A stretch of 64,000 bases of DNA from Dicyema japonicum (taxonomy: Eukaryota; Dicyemida; Rhombozoa; Dicyemidae), in NCBI GenBank assembly GCA_011109175.1, contig RDEW01000004.1:520030-584029 (forward strand), read 5' to 3'. A program made the position numbers and the translations under genes. Below the pieces are notes generated by a model. That model worked only from the letters and a program-made list of their open reading frames with translations. It did no database searches and was not told the DNA's origin. Positions 10,980 through 24,100 of the stretch are shown one piece after another; the stretch's first letter is position 1, and every line of letters starts with the position of its first letter.

Positions 10980-12160
10980 TTTGAATTTTTATAATTTAAA
11001 ACATCTTGGTTTTGTGTGTCTCAAGTGTCCATTCCTGCAGAAACAAATGACTCGGATTGTGTTAGGAAGCAAGAAATTTGTCTTTGTGGCTGGCTGATGT
11101 CACGCGGAACTTGTTTCGTTGGGAGTTGGGTTGGTAATCTGCATTCTCCTTCTGCTATTATCGATGATGTTGCTTGTTTCTCAGAAGCTGAGTCCAATAG
11201 TCTGTGCACAAAGACTTGGAAGATTCTCAGATGGAGAAAGTAAAGGTTACCCAAAGGAATGGGAATGAACCACTTCCAAAAAGCAGAGTAGGTTGTAAAA
11301 AGAAATATAAGCAGATGGCCTATAATATTGAAAATCTAACCTTCCACTAATGTGACAGTGATTACTTACCAATATTGGGCGATACATCTATCCTTCACGA
11401 ATACAAATAGAAGTCGCTATTCCAGACAGTCTCAGGAGAGTTGACTAGAATTGGATGTTACTGTAATAAAAAAGTATCTGTATTCCATAAGGATTATTGG
11501 TGCTTAGAACTTAATAGATTTTACAGGAGAATTGTTAATTTCGTCATGTCCATAGGTGGATTGGACATTACAGTAACAAGAGAAAATTGGATTTGTCGGG
11601 TCGTTAATAATTGCTTCCAAAAGTCATGAAAGTGGACTCACATGACTACGAACATAGTCCATCTCTGAGAAAAGGTTCGAGATCTATTTTTGTCCTTGAT
11701 CATCAGAACTCGACATGAAAGTGAGGGGATCTCTGATAGCGACCTGTCTTAATGGTCCCCTGCTTCCCAAGTTTTAGCAAACTTGATAACATTTATGTAA
11801 AATTATATTATTAATAGCACTTTTTTAACTAACTTTCTCCATGCTCCACGGTTACTGCAATTATTCTGAGCGTATCCAGATCATCTCCTGTTTTCAGCTT
11901 TCGTCCTACATTGGCCTTGTGTAGAACCTCTGGCAAAGTTATGCGATGTAAAATTAGTGTTTTGGATAAATATTAATAATTGTTTTTTAAAGGTTATTCA
12001 AAGACATTTTAGACAAAAACGTTATCCACAATATTGCATTCTCAATAACTCTCTACCCCAACGAAGGGATCACACAATGGCGGAAATGACTGGGAGTGAT
12101 GTCTGGACAACAGGTACTTAATAAATTTAAATAACGAAATTATATAATCAGAAATGTCAA
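10980..12160. other. Intergenic between convergent CDK and SEC23 genes
   Basis: An ORF of 75 codons (11016-11243, +) follows the kinase stop closely but has no recognisable motif; it could be 3' UTR or a remnant. 11441-11629 is similar. No repeat copy or RNA gene is recognised. Confidence 0.35.
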
Positions 12161-14892
12161 TCACCCACTATTGACGACATTATTCTTGATACTCTCAATA
12201 AAACCCTCAAGGGAGACATCATCCGTAAGAACAGTCCCATAGTCCTACAATAACAAACCACCAATACCATGTCTGACTCATTTCTATGTGTTCTAGACGG
12301 ATTCACCTTATTTAAGAGAAATCGTTCCTTTCATTTAATATTAAGTAAACTGTGAGCCATCATGACGAGTCTGAATCAATCGAGAGACCGGGAACCGCCC
12401 ACACAGGATTTTCTTAGCGTCCTCCAAGGGGACGTCAAAAAGTTGGGCCAAGTAAGAATATTGGTCCTGCTTGTGGAACTGCTGATCATAATAATAGGCA
12501 ATAGCCTAGAACTATCAGTAACCAATCAACCCGGCCAAAGTAAATCAAAACACAGAAAAACGTATCCAACAGAAGGACACAGTCATCTCTAATGCTGCTG
12601 GCATCCAATGGAGCGTTCTAGAACATGATTATGTCTAACAAACCTGCACAACAAATTCAAGGGACCCTTCCACCTGCACGTAAGAATAAGACTTTAGCAC
12701 AGGTTGAATCATTATCAGAGAATTCGTGACATTCTCATTAAGGAAGATATGACTGAATATAAAAAGTCAATTTACCGGTAATAAGAAGTTTCGTCTGGGC
12801 TGTTGTTGGATGTACGAGAAAACTGAGACCTTCTGAGATGGAAGACAAACTGAGGCATCATCGTAAAGCGAGGATGAAATCTGTAAGACTGTGGATTGTT
12901 GGACTGATATTGTCCATGTTGAATGCACTTTACTAAGAAAATAATCAAAACTGTTGTTATAAGCGTTTTGTCGAAATATCTAGATATTTTGTAGGTGTGG
13001 TCACACATCGCATTCCAAAGTCCCTTTCTAGTCATCAGAACAGTTCCAGCATGTTGATCAAAATAATGAGGGATGAGATGACTCTCATCAGGTCCGGCCC
13101 AACTAAGAATATAAGACATAATTTACTTTCTAGCGACAGTGGTGACTCTGATATGCCGTCGTCCACTAGGATGCTGATAGTTGGTGATGAATTGAAAGAA
13201 AGCCTGACTTTGGGGGTTACCGTGTTTCTAAATATCAGTTTATTATTTTTTAATTATATTAAAAATAATTTTAAAATAGTTGATAATATATTTATCGTTA
13301 AATTATAATAAAAATACTTTATTTTCGCTGTCAAAATAAAATGCCAAGGTGGACCTCGACGTGAGTCCGCAGACTTTCCACACAGTTGTATCTCCATTGC
13401 CGGTGACATTAGAAGAGACTGTATGATCCTTCTGATTATAGGACTTGGTATGTCCGATACATCCATTAATAACAATTTCTCGTCCAACCTAGGAATTTAT
13501 AGATCAGCAAGACTTTCAAATTGACAGCAGCATTTAAGCCCATTTGCAGGTCGCCGTTCAAGTCGTGTTGGAAGAGAGCGCGCAAATTCTGCGAAAATAG
13601 TTCAGACTCAAATGAATCCGCCATGATTATTTCACCACTACAGTTAATAACCACTACAACCCAGTAGAATTAGTGCACTCAGACATTTCGTGTAATCCAG
13701 TTTCCTTGGGAGTACAAGAAAAAATATCTACGGCCTGTCCGTTTTGCGAGGCTCTGTCTGAGAGCGTCTTGTAGTGCTAAAATTTAGCTAAAAGCCCACC
13801 TTGATAGCTTTTTTAAGAAACTTGCAGTTATCGCTGGCAATGTCATGATGAGTTCGAATGGGGTTCTTCAGATCGTCTTCACAGACCTGTCCGGGACCAA
13901 AGGTGCAAGGCCCTCCAGTAAAGAGCATTATCCTTCCTCCAAAATTAGGGCATAATATCTCCAGTAGACTCACTGCCAGTGCTAGGGCTGCCCCAGTAGC
14001 TCGTAACGGGTGCTTCCCAGACTCCACAGTCCAAGAATCCTCGCAAATGTCCGTTATTAGGTCCCCAAAGCTAGAGTCACAGTTTTCCAGCTGCTGAATG
14101 AATCTACGATAACTGAATTGGTCTCCTACCTGTTTTCTGGAACAGCATTGTTCGTTCTGCTAGCGTCAACGCTGTCCATTCCAAGAAATGACTGCAGCTG
14201 TGACTTTAGGTAGTTTTTGCCACCACCGAAACAAAACGAACGAGAGACCAATTGGCTGCCGAGATCGTGCAAGTAAACTACACGGGAGAACGTAATCAAT
14301 CCGACATAGGCATTCTGGGGGAGCAATCCAATAGTCATATGCAAATTTTCCTACAAATGAGCTTACTTATGAATTAAAAGTAAATATGAGATAAAATACC
14401 TTCAAGGCAGTCATCTCCACCTCATCAAGACACGTGTCCACTACAAAGAGAAAGACACTGGGACGGGTATGTGTCTTCTGTATATACTCGACACATGGAA
14501 GCACGAGTTCTGCACATCTGTTTTCAGGTGTCATTTGATGATAATGAGTGGGCATCTGCAAATTCGTTAAGAAAATACCATATTTCTGGCATGGCAGAGG
14601 CAGCACACCCACATGTGGGACTGAAAGTCGACTTGACTTGAAATTAAGAAATAGAGCACCAGTAGACGTTCATTATGGCGTTGCATTGGTAGTTGGAGCA
14701 TTTCAGAGGCTCGTAAGGCAGTTGAATGACAGATCTAGTTTTAGAGAGTGGTGTGAAAAGACAGCCCATGGGAATTACTGTACGATTTGATTCGGCACGA
14801 GTGTAAGGGAGGAGATTCCATGAGAATCTCACTCCACATGTATTTTCACAATCTGAAATATATTTATCCAATGAATTGTAGTGATCATCCAT
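12161..14892 (-). CDS. SEC23: COPII coat GTPase-activating subunit Sec23
   Basis: Start ATG 14892 (MDDHYNSLDKYISDCENT), stop TGA 12161-12163. Landmarks in SEC23 order: GVRFSWNLLPYTRAESNR at the N-terminus; zinc finger CQVDFQSHMWVCCLC, completed by removing a 23-nt intron near 14595-14617; FLFVVDTCLDEVEMTALK and VGLITFSRVVYLHDLG (trunk domain); GKHPLRATGAALALAVSLLE; PCTFGPGQV; MADSFESELFSQNLRALF; PQFVFHLRRSQF then NNSPDETSYYR (helical region); a gelsolin-like C-terminal part with DAKKILCGRFPVSR and TDDVSLEGFIESIK. All domains expected of a protein of about 765 residues are present, spread over many tiny introns. Sec23 binds Sar1 at ER exit sites and stimulates its GTP hydrolysis; the arginine finger was not located with certainty. 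Confidence 0.92.
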
Positions 14893-15044
14893 ATATTTGA
14901 GTCTGTAAAAATTTGTGTAATTCACTAAAAATACTTTTAAAGTAAAATCCCACGTAAAGAAAAACACGACAAAATTTTATTTAAATTTGAAAAAATTTAA
15001 TTAAAAAATTAAATTAAATATTTATATAAAAATTAAATTGTCGA

Positions 15045-16215
15045 GCAGACTTTGATCAACAAGTGCCTTTCTGTGTCTCACGGAAACTCACTTTTGTCTA
15101 TGTGGGTGGATGTGAAGAAGGCTTACGATTCAGTTGATCATTCATACTTTTTCGAGTGCCTACAAAGTTTGTGTATGCCTGTGTGGTTCATCAGCTAGTG
15201 GCTGTGATGAATAAGTGGAATATTCATCTGAACTATAATAGGCACCGGATAAAACTCAAGAGGGGATCCTTCAGGGGGATAGCATGTCTCCACTGCTCTT
15301 TGTTCTCTGTTTGGAGCCATTGAGTCGCCGCCTCAATTACAGGTTTGAGCAAATACCAGTTCATTGTGAGGGGTTTGTTTCAGTACAAATCACCTTCTCT
15401 TTATCGATGACCTGAAGATGTATGCTCGAACAGCCAAGGAGCTATACTCCATGGGGGTCTGTGCCAGGGAATTCTTTGAGAGTATAGGACTAGATTTGAA
15501 TTATTCAAAGTCTGCGACTAACACGCAAGTATGTAGCGAGTTAGTAAGAGTCCTAGAGGAACACGAAGGATATAAGTATCTGGATGTTACCGAAACTCCA
15601 AAGTCCCCTATAATGTTTGAGACTTGTGTTTAGAAGGCGTTGATCGAATTACAATATAATAATTTGATGGAAAAGATCAACTTAAAAAGCCTTCATAAGG
15701 TCCTCTTCAGAGCATTGGACAACCCACATGTCGACCTTAAGTTGTCGACAATATGGCTAAAATACGGTGACAACTCACCTCGATCGGAGGCGCTGTGCAC
15801 GTATATGCAAGACCGGAATATTTTTTGAGGTCGATCAACAAATACATGTCCCCACTGTAAGTCAAGGAGCATGTCGGTTGATCACTTAGCCACTCGATGT
15901 GGATCCATGCTCTGCCATGACTATGTGTGGAGGTAGTGACGTCAAAGGAATCGCAACAAAGTACCACAAGGGTTATCTTTAACAGTTGGGGAAATAGGAA
16001 GCTCCATGCCTATCTACAGTCCACTGTATTAAAGCGGATCCTAGAGAGCCTGACAGTGAAGTATAGGAGGAGGAGCCCGGAGATGCCATATGAACAGAGG
16101 GTTCAATTGAACAAGACGCTCTCGGAGTTGTTTCAGCAACCAGAAGCGAACCTGTTGGCTGGCAAACAGGCAGGCGAGGAAGGTTGTTATTAGTTGTTTA
16201 TTGTTGGTTAAATAA
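15045..16215 (+). mobile_element. Non-LTR retrotransposon, family B, decayed copy
   Basis: Broken reading frames keep reverse transcriptase landmarks: WVDVKKAYDSVDH, then GILQGDSMSPLLFVL, LEPLSRRLN, LFIDDLKMYA (catalytic YxDD as FIDD) and IGLDLNYSKSAT. Downstream is a zinc-finger-like CPHCKSRSMSVDHLATRC, and the 3' end reads into LLAGKQAGEEGCY. It finishes with ttgttggttaaataaa. The 5' part is missing and several stops and frame changes interrupt it, so it is a dead 5'-truncated copy. The DHLATRC finger is shared with a LINE type found in several invertebrates. Confidence 0.85.
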
Positions 16216-16849
16216 AGTGGATTTTATATTTAAAAATTAATTGTCTATTATAAAATTCATTTTTGTAACAATTATAGAATACATTTTTATTATCACGACT
16301 TTCTACATGGGATACTGACTATGGGCTCCAAAGAGGATTACAAACTTTATCTGGTGTACTTCAAGTAGGTTTAATGTCCCCCTAGTTATCTGTGCTAGAT
16401 TAGCTGACCAGGTTGTACTTGTAAAGTCTCCTAATTTTCCAACCTGGGCATCGGAGAACAATCTGGTAAAAAGATCAAGTTATTAACAGTACACGAAAAA
16501 AGTAAAAAAATGTGAAATGTTGTCACTAACAAAATTAAATTCTAATAACTTGTTAGAGGCTAAAAAGTACCTTACCGTGGTACAATTACTGTTAGATTAT
16601 TGGATCGATAACAAGTTAGTTCAAAGAGTGAGGAAGAAGACAAGAAGACGATGTTTGTCAAAAAAGTGCTAGAAACTAAAAATTCGCATCAATCTGTGTG
16701 CTATGAAAGAATGTATCAGCCGAAGAATTTGCTTGAACTAGCTTTGAGATTGGATGAACCCAAACATGTTTCTCATCATGGTGGAGACATGCTTAGTGTG
16801 TTCCTTGTATCATTGCTACTGTAAACCTATGTGGAGAGACCAAGAACTA

Positions 16850-17460
16850 TGTGGATATCAGTAGTGACCATATACCGCAGGAACTAGTCCTGAACCTAGT
16901 ACCAGATGTCATCGAAGACGTCTTCATAAAATATGACATATCACATATCGACTGGGAACACTACCGGAACTATCTCACAAGGAACCTTTAAAGGTGGACG
17001 AAGGAACCTGAATCAACAAATGAAATTGAAAATATGAACTGGGATCTCACAAACATCATGGGGACATCAACTATGTGCTAAGAAGATATTCTCCAATTCA
17101 AATCGTAAGCACTGAGGAAGACGGGATTCTTGCCCCAGTGAAGCTAATACTGGAAAACAGGATTGGTGGATTCCTACGAAAGAACGCACATTAATTATGG
17201 AGATAGGGGACGTTCGAAGTGTCCATCCTGCAAAACCGGATTAATTAAACCCCCTATATCTAACTCCTAATCCGGTTTTGTAATAAAGTTTGTCGAGAAT
17301 TTGCGAAAGACTGCTGTCTCTTTAAATCAGAAGAAATGTTACTGGAATTCAAGGAAAACCTGTAAGAAGGTTGTTGTCGCTAACAAATTCGAGGAAAACC
17401 CATATGGTCGATCATTTGGCAATCAGGTGTAACCGGATGCTGATTATATCCACGACCTAA
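16850..17460 (+). mobile_element. Mosaic of retrotransposon fragments (families C and B)
   Basis: 16880-17050 reads DVIEDVFIKYDI and NEIENMNWDLTN; the same reading appears on the minus strand at 38210-38365, so both are copies of one element (family C). 17405-17450 reads VDHLAIRCNRML, resembling the family B finger at 15868-15900. Everything between is broken coding-like sequence. Confidence 0.5.
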
Positions 17461-18974
17461 TGAAAGTGTTTGATGCACCGAATCTATGCGGAAGTTTGGC
17501 CTAAGGAGTCTGAAAATTGGTCAACACAAACAATTGTCTTGATGATGCCGATGTCATCTGAATATGTCCGTCTCCTCATGAATCTCACCCAATCACACTT
17601 GGAGGTTCTTTGTAGTTGAGTTTCAATCGTCATGGACCAAGTCTTCGTCTCCCAATTCCTTCACATGAATCTCGAGAAACAGCATACTTCAATAGCATGT
17701 CTCTCGTCGAACGTAACAATATGGGGGTTATCCAATGTGACCACACATATTTATGTTCTTCCCACATGGGTCTTCTTTATTACGAGGTTAGGGGGGTACT
17801 ATACTCACTTTATCGTCATGATGTAATGGTAGTTCACTCACAGCGAATCGTAGCTTCTCCACTTCGACTTGCTAAAGGCCTGCTGTGAATTGGTCCCAAC
17901 TTCGATCAGATGATCGTTTTCTCGCTTTACCAACACAAAGACGTCCAACTTATGTACCTCATCGTTGTATCTTTTAGAACCTCATTAGCGACTGTGGATT
18001 TACTAAATAAATTTCAACATCTTTGACTGTTTTATTCCTCATTGGCGACAAATAAGCAACTGTATGCACCTCACCAGTTCGCTATGTCCCCGTTGTGGTC
18101 ATTCGATCGGACTTTGTTGCCAAATGGTCAACTCTTGTCTTGACGAAATTACAGTGATTGCTATTCTCCCCAATAATAAATTACAGGCTTGTGCAAGACA
18201 CAACATTCCTTCAGATATTGGAGACTCCATGGGGTAACTGGGAGACAAAAATCTCTAAAAGACATAGATACTTCCTCTTCACTTTTAGACCTAAAAGGAC
18301 ATAGATTCTTCGGAGTATCGTGCTCGTACCATCCAAAATAGGATGTGTTTGAAGATGGCACGTGCGATGGTGTATCCTTTAAGCATCATCAGAATGATTC
18401 CGACCTACTCGAAGGCTGATTGATTGGGATTTCCATTATTGTCCAGACACTCTGACGAGTATAACTGATAACCACAACCGTATGCAAGCACGTGACAAAT
18501 TGTAATCAGTCAACATAATATTGCTTCCTTAAAATTCCTCCAAATTTGGCACTTTAAGTCTCTCTAAAACATCACGAAACGGTATAGTAATTCAGCTAAC
18601 CCTCACAAGACAAGTGTATAACTACTGTTCCCAGGCCATATTGCTTTCAAATGGGTCATCTGCCCGTGGTGTAAACTGTATACAGCTGTTGTGCTAAATA
18701 AATTCAACCTTATCCCTCACCAAGGGATCACACTACCGTTTTCTTGGTAGTGGATAACGAACGAACGTTAGCTACAGTTCCAAGACCATACACAGGTATT
18801 CATCCAAAATTTTTGGATCTAATTTGCTTGAAATTATATTCCTCGTGATAATTCAATAATATTAGTTGAACAAATTTTATTTTTAAAATTGTAAAAATAT
18901 TTAAATATTTAATAAAAATTTAATTGTTTCTGTGATCTGTGTGGTAATATGTTGTGTAACAATATAGTGTACAT
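17461..18974. other. Long stretch without recognised gene
   Basis: Coding-like base composition but heavily interrupted; ORFs at 17616-17888 and 18161-18361 match nothing I know. Most likely old mobile DNA. The last 120 bp before 18975 are strongly AT-rich and serve as the upstream region of the TDP-43 gene. Confidence 0.35.
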
Positions 18975-20025
18975 ATGTCTTTTGTGAAAGTATGTGATGA
19001 TGAATGTGATGACTTGATTGAAGTTCCTCTAGAAGAGGATGAGACTCTCTTGCTCTCTTCTCTCAACAGTCAATTTAGCTACGCAACTGGCCTAAAATAC
19101 AAGTCGAAGACCGCCACACGGCTTGTGCGCTGTGTAAATCATGTTCTCTTCCCTCCATCCGGAGGCTGGGGCGACATAATCTATTTTCCCGTATACCCTA
19201 AAGTTCCTTCCAATAAAGAAGCAAAAAGGAGAGCAGAGATTCCCCTTGATGAGGGAAACACAAAGTCGTCGAGGTTAACTACCTGCTCTGACTTGATTAT
19301 TCTGAGTCTTCCATGGAGTTGCACTACAGAACAGCTGAAGGCCCACTTCCAGCAGTTCGGAGAGGTCGCCATGGTCGAGGTATCGTTCTCTGACGTATTC
19401 TAAGATCAAGCGGGACTCTGAGACGATGAAACCCAAAGGTTACGGATTCGTCCGTTTCTTCGACTATGAGGCCCAGATAGCTTGTCTTTTGGGGAGCCAC
19501 ATGATTGACGGGAGGAAGTGTCGAGTGAGGGTGCCAAATTCGAAGCTGAAGGAGGCGGAACCAGACCTCAGCAAACGAATTTTCGTGGGTCGAGTGAGCC
19601 AGGATTTGACGAGGGAGATAATTGAGGACTTTTTTGAGTTATTCGGACACGTGACTGACGTTTTTATCCCGGATCCGTTCAGATCATTTGTTTTCGTGAC
19701 GTTTTCAGATTCCCAAGTTGCGGCAAGCCTGATTGGTCAGGATCTGTTGATCGAGGACTGTTCCGTCCATATTTCCACGGCGGTTCCACGTGAGAAGAAG
19801 CGAGTTGTGGAGGCCCCCCAGGCGAAGCAACCAAATTTATACCAGCAGAGGGTGGACGAGACTCAGTTGGACTTTTCAGCTCTGAATATATGTGCTCCTG
19901 GGTATATGAGACCACCCTACCACCAGTTTGAGTACTACAGATACCCACAATATGGAAATTACAATATCCGATCATATATGCCTAATGACTACATTGAGTC
20001 GCCTTTCCCACGAATTGATAAGTGA
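18975..20025 (+). CDS. TARDBP: TDP-43 RNA-binding protein, without long glycine-rich tail
   Basis: Two exons: 18975-19379 and 19405-20025, with a 25-nt intron 19380-19404 in phase 0; 341 residues. The N-terminal domain has FPPSGGWGDIIYFPVYPK near residue 58. RRM1 starts DLIILSLPWSCTTEQLK and contains GYGFVRFFDYEAQ (RNP1). RRM2 starts KRIFVGRVSQDL and contains SFVFVTFSD. After RRM2 only about 75 residues remain, rich in Tyr, Pro and Asn (YYRYPQYGNYNI), in place of the long Gly/Asn-rich prion-like domain of vertebrate TDP-43; some invertebrate orthologues also lack it. Nuclear protein binding UG-rich RNA, repressing cryptic exons and regulating splicing. The intron lies between RRM1 beta strands 2 and 3. 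Confidence 0.93.
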
Positions 20026-20144
20026 CTGTCTGTTATGTCTTGGTTTTGTTGGCTTTTAATAAATGTGTTTGATTGATTTTATGATTTGTGTTGTTAGGAA
20101 TTGATTATAGTGAAAATTAGTTCATTAAATTGGAATGTATTCTA

Positions 20145-20570
20145 CTCTGATGGTCCTCGGTGCAGCACTTCTTAAGAGCTAGTCTCATGGGGTCAGCCCT
20201 GACTTTCAGGTTTCGTATAAAACGCATGCGACATACCATTAGTCCAGGTTTGGTCTAGTGTTGGATGTGGGATTTTCCACAGTATTTTTGGAGGTCAATG
20301 AGAGTTCTTTCAGTGCGCTTGTAATTAGTAAATTCATGTAGTGGGTGAAATGATTGGGAGGTTGGAGTCAAGTGACAGTTTGGGATATTGGAATCTCCCT
20401 TTTTCAAAGTGATAATAGCGGATATAGACTCCCAGTATATGTGGTCAGCAGGAGATGATTTAAACAGTCCGTTATAGCTCTCAATCCTGAATTTTTCATC
20501 TGTTGTAGCTGTTGTAGGAAGTAGCGAGTTATACACGGGGACCTCCTATATTCTTATAAGATTTTTCGCC
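20145..20570 (-). CDS. Unrecognised small coding candidate
   Basis: A minus-strand frame from about 20560 to 20255 encodes about 95 residues (SPADHIYWESISAIITLKK, FHPLHEFTNYKRTERTLIDL). A second open frame, 20145-20220, reads MRFIRNLKVRADPMRLAL and could follow through a short intron. The composition looks coding, but I know no family match. It may equally be a decayed gene; its position is tail to tail with TDP-43. Confidence 0.3.
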
Positions 20571-21118
20571 AAATTTAATTTTTTAACAAAATAAATATTT
20601 ATTAAGCAATATAAACAAATCATGCATCAGCTGCTAAGAGACAGTGAGCATTGTCATGTACGATGCCAATTAAATTAACCTGAGAGATATGCAATTAGTA
20701 GCGATTATAATATATGCAATTGAAAGGTCACTATTGTTAGGATTTTGTAATAGTTGACTGATTTCATTCAATCAACTTGATAAATTATTGTCATTTGAGA
20801 ATTTACAATTTTTTATAGGTTACTAAAATTATTTATTAAGAAACAATCAAGCCAAAGTCGCCGTGAGTCAATAAATTTCAATAATTCCCTCATGTCCGTC
20901 CATAATTTAAAACAATGGACCATACGACTCACAACATGTGGTACTGGTATATACCATACCAACCACCCGAGACAAAATATACAATTAATTTTATTTGCAA
21001 AAACGAAGACCTAAAAGACTGAAAGACTAGATGATAAAAAAAGAGTATAAAGCCTTATTAACGAGTAAAGTAAAAATTAGAATAAAACCACATTAATAAA
21101 TATATAGAAAAATAATCA
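20571..21118. other. AT-rich spacer downstream of DNAJC13
   Basis: No ORF or repeat of note; contains several polyadenylation-like aataaa and attaaa words on both strands. Confidence 0.4.
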
Positions 21119-24100
21119 CTAAATATTAGGAGGGGGTTGCATTAAATTCAAATCATCATCAACCGTACTTGATGTCAAATACCCAGCAACATTGCCTATA
21201 AATAACCAACTCCCATACTTGGCCCAGCAGTAATGTATCCAATGTTTGAACTATTTGTTATAAACAGATCATGTAGTTGATCCCTATAGTCCTTCCATGT
21301 CATACTACTTTCAAGGATCTTATTAATCTACAATAAGCTGATAAATAACCTCAGATCCATAAACAGGGGAAGCAGAAAACTGCTTCAATGTCTTTACAAT
21401 CAACGCCTTTACTGCTTTCGAGTTCTCAGTAACCAACTCAGCCCCCAAAAACTCAAGCAGGGTATCAAATACGCGACAGCTCAGGGCTTGTGCTATAAAC
21501 ACTGAGGAGTCATAGAGAGCCAAATAGTAGAGAGTGTTGACAGTCACTTCCAGGGACTCCGCCGAGTATAAAAGAGCTCTTTTCAGTGGTTTGACACACT
21601 CATATGAAGTTAATGCGCTCAAACACCCCTAAGCCATGACTACTCTCAAAACCTGATTTCTGACGACTTGGTGGAGGATCTTCACTATGAGAAAGATTAT
21701 GTCCCCTGTGGAGACTTCGATTGCTTGAAGGAACTTTGGAAGTACCCCGATCTGTATCAGCATGTCCATCATGGAAGGCTGAGAGTTGAACAGGAGAACA
21801 ATCGTGTTCCCAATAAGCTCAAGATCCCCCTTCTAAAGTAAATAACGTAAAGACTTTTTTTTGAAGTGACCTGTCAGCGGATAAACGAAAGAACTCATTG
21901 ATGATTTCCACAATGAATTCCCTAGGACGATGAGAATCCACCGAGGATTATTCAAGAAGAGCCTAATATAAACTCCCCCAATCATCAATTCATCAGTAAT
22001 GTCGTCATGCAAGGCATCCATAGTGTCGGATATTTTAAACACAGCCTGTGGAGCACCACATTGGTTGTTGTAATGCCTAACAATATAATTTCAACAAACT
22101 TTCCCGCCAAATCAGCCACATAATTAGAGATTGTGTTCCTGATTCTCCCATTCCATATGAGTTCCGGATTCTCGCTGTTGTCTATATTGAAGCAATGGGG
22201 ACTCACTGTCGAATAACTGTAAAGTGGTAGAGGAGGAATCTCTCATTGAGTCAATGAATAAGTGAGGCAAAAATTTGTTGATTTCTATGCGGATTCGAGG
22301 ACCAAGTAGTTTGTCTCCCATCATTTTCGACAGCATTATGACTGAAGATGTCCTCAGCGCAGAATCGATGGAACTACAGAATATATCGAGAGAGTAGATA
22401 AGAAGTCCTAACCAATGCCTGACCCCTCAAACCTTTACTATGAGATTCTTTGATAATCTTATTGTGAGACAACATGGAAGTCAGTAGAACCAAAAATTGA
22501 TACCTCACTGCAAGTAATACCAAGTAAATACAATTTGGATATGAATATAGCCCAAATATGACATATCCAGTCAATTCAATATCAGCAATATTGTTTATGC
22601 ATTCCTGGTTGTCAGCAACCAGTATCATAAGCTTCAATAACAGTCATTCATACCTGAAGCAGCTTGGCCACAATGTCCTCATTTTTTGATATATAGAACA
22701 AAGACATCAAGGAATCCATGGTAGGAATACACAGCTTGTGTAAATCTACAGTGATTATGATAATTCTAACCACCATAAACGTTCAGCAGGTTGTGCAAGG
22801 CTTGAATGCAGTCCATCACATCTCTCACAACAAATGAGTGCTCTTTCGGCGCCAAATCTGAGCAGTCGTCAGTGGTAAAATACTAAAATTATTTAAATAA
22901 TCACTTTTGTGTGATATTCAATAAAGTCGTATAAAGCAGTGGAGAAACCAGTAGGGTCCTAAGGATAACGAATCCAATAACCTCAATCGTATACAAAGGC
23001 TGCTCATTATACACTCGGATGTAGACTCCCTCAACATTGAGTTCAGTCTCATGTAGGGAATAGATAAATTCAGCCCCCAAAAAAGGGTCAACTTCACACT
23101 AAGAATGAGGCCTCAGACTAACCCTGTTATTTATGAGGTTGATCTGCTCATAACAGTAATCATTCAATTCCCTCCGACAAGAGATATCCCATAACATGTA
23201 TGGGTTACGAGAATTACAATTAAGTACCTTCAGTGCCTAAAATAGTAAGGATTCAATTACCTCTTTGTAGGCATTATCATGCAGTAATGACAGTATATAT
23301 GGGGTCAGAAAGTGAGAGACTGACTTCCTTACCAATCCATTAAACACAGGCTCCTTATCTGTCAACGTGGTATCAAATCCACATAGACAGGATATCGAAC
23401 TGATGGAGACGATGGCAAGCTGATTGAGAAGGGCCTATACCTTAAAAAGACACATTACTTGCTGATTGGATTCTTCACTGGACTCAATTCCCCCTTCTTC
23501 TAAAGTGTAGTCGTAATTGAAGAGGAGAGGACAAAGGTAGCAGATGACAGATCGCTGGAAAAGCGACATTTGAAGGATCTTCACACAGGATAGTGACTTT
23601 ATGCATAAAATTGCATCATGACACGTGCGTGGGAGATTCTATAATATAAGGAGCACTATAACATTTGTAAAACGAAGCATAAGAACAATATCGTCGATCA
23701 GTGTTGACATTTGCTGAATCAGAGTCTGAGACTCGTCAAACATGGATGCCACGGAAAAGCATTTAAGGACATTTGCACTGATCTACAGTAATTGAAGACA
23801 GAGGTCACCTTTGCTGGTCTGTCATCGTCAGAACTGCTCTTGGACAACATTTGTGAACAGCGACCAAAACAGGTTTGGAGAGCCTATTGGTAAGAACACT
23901 AAGCCACCTGAAGACCGTTCTCTCTTCTTAACTCTTCAGCGTTCAAATTCGAGCATTTAATAGTCCAGTAACACAACTCTGTGACTGAATCCAGAAGGCT
24001 GGTCTTCTTGTTAAAGAGATCAACATCATTGACCTCCTTTCTCAGAGCCACAAAAAGCATGGGATATCCTGCATATTTATATGGATTCAATTCTAGATCA

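Noticed and set aside
12010-12120. Plus-strand reading NEGITQWRK, like the GETIAQWRK motif of SEC23, just beyond the SEC23 3' end
   Set aside because: Too short to call a duplicated exon; the true SEC23 counterpart is accounted for on the minus strand.
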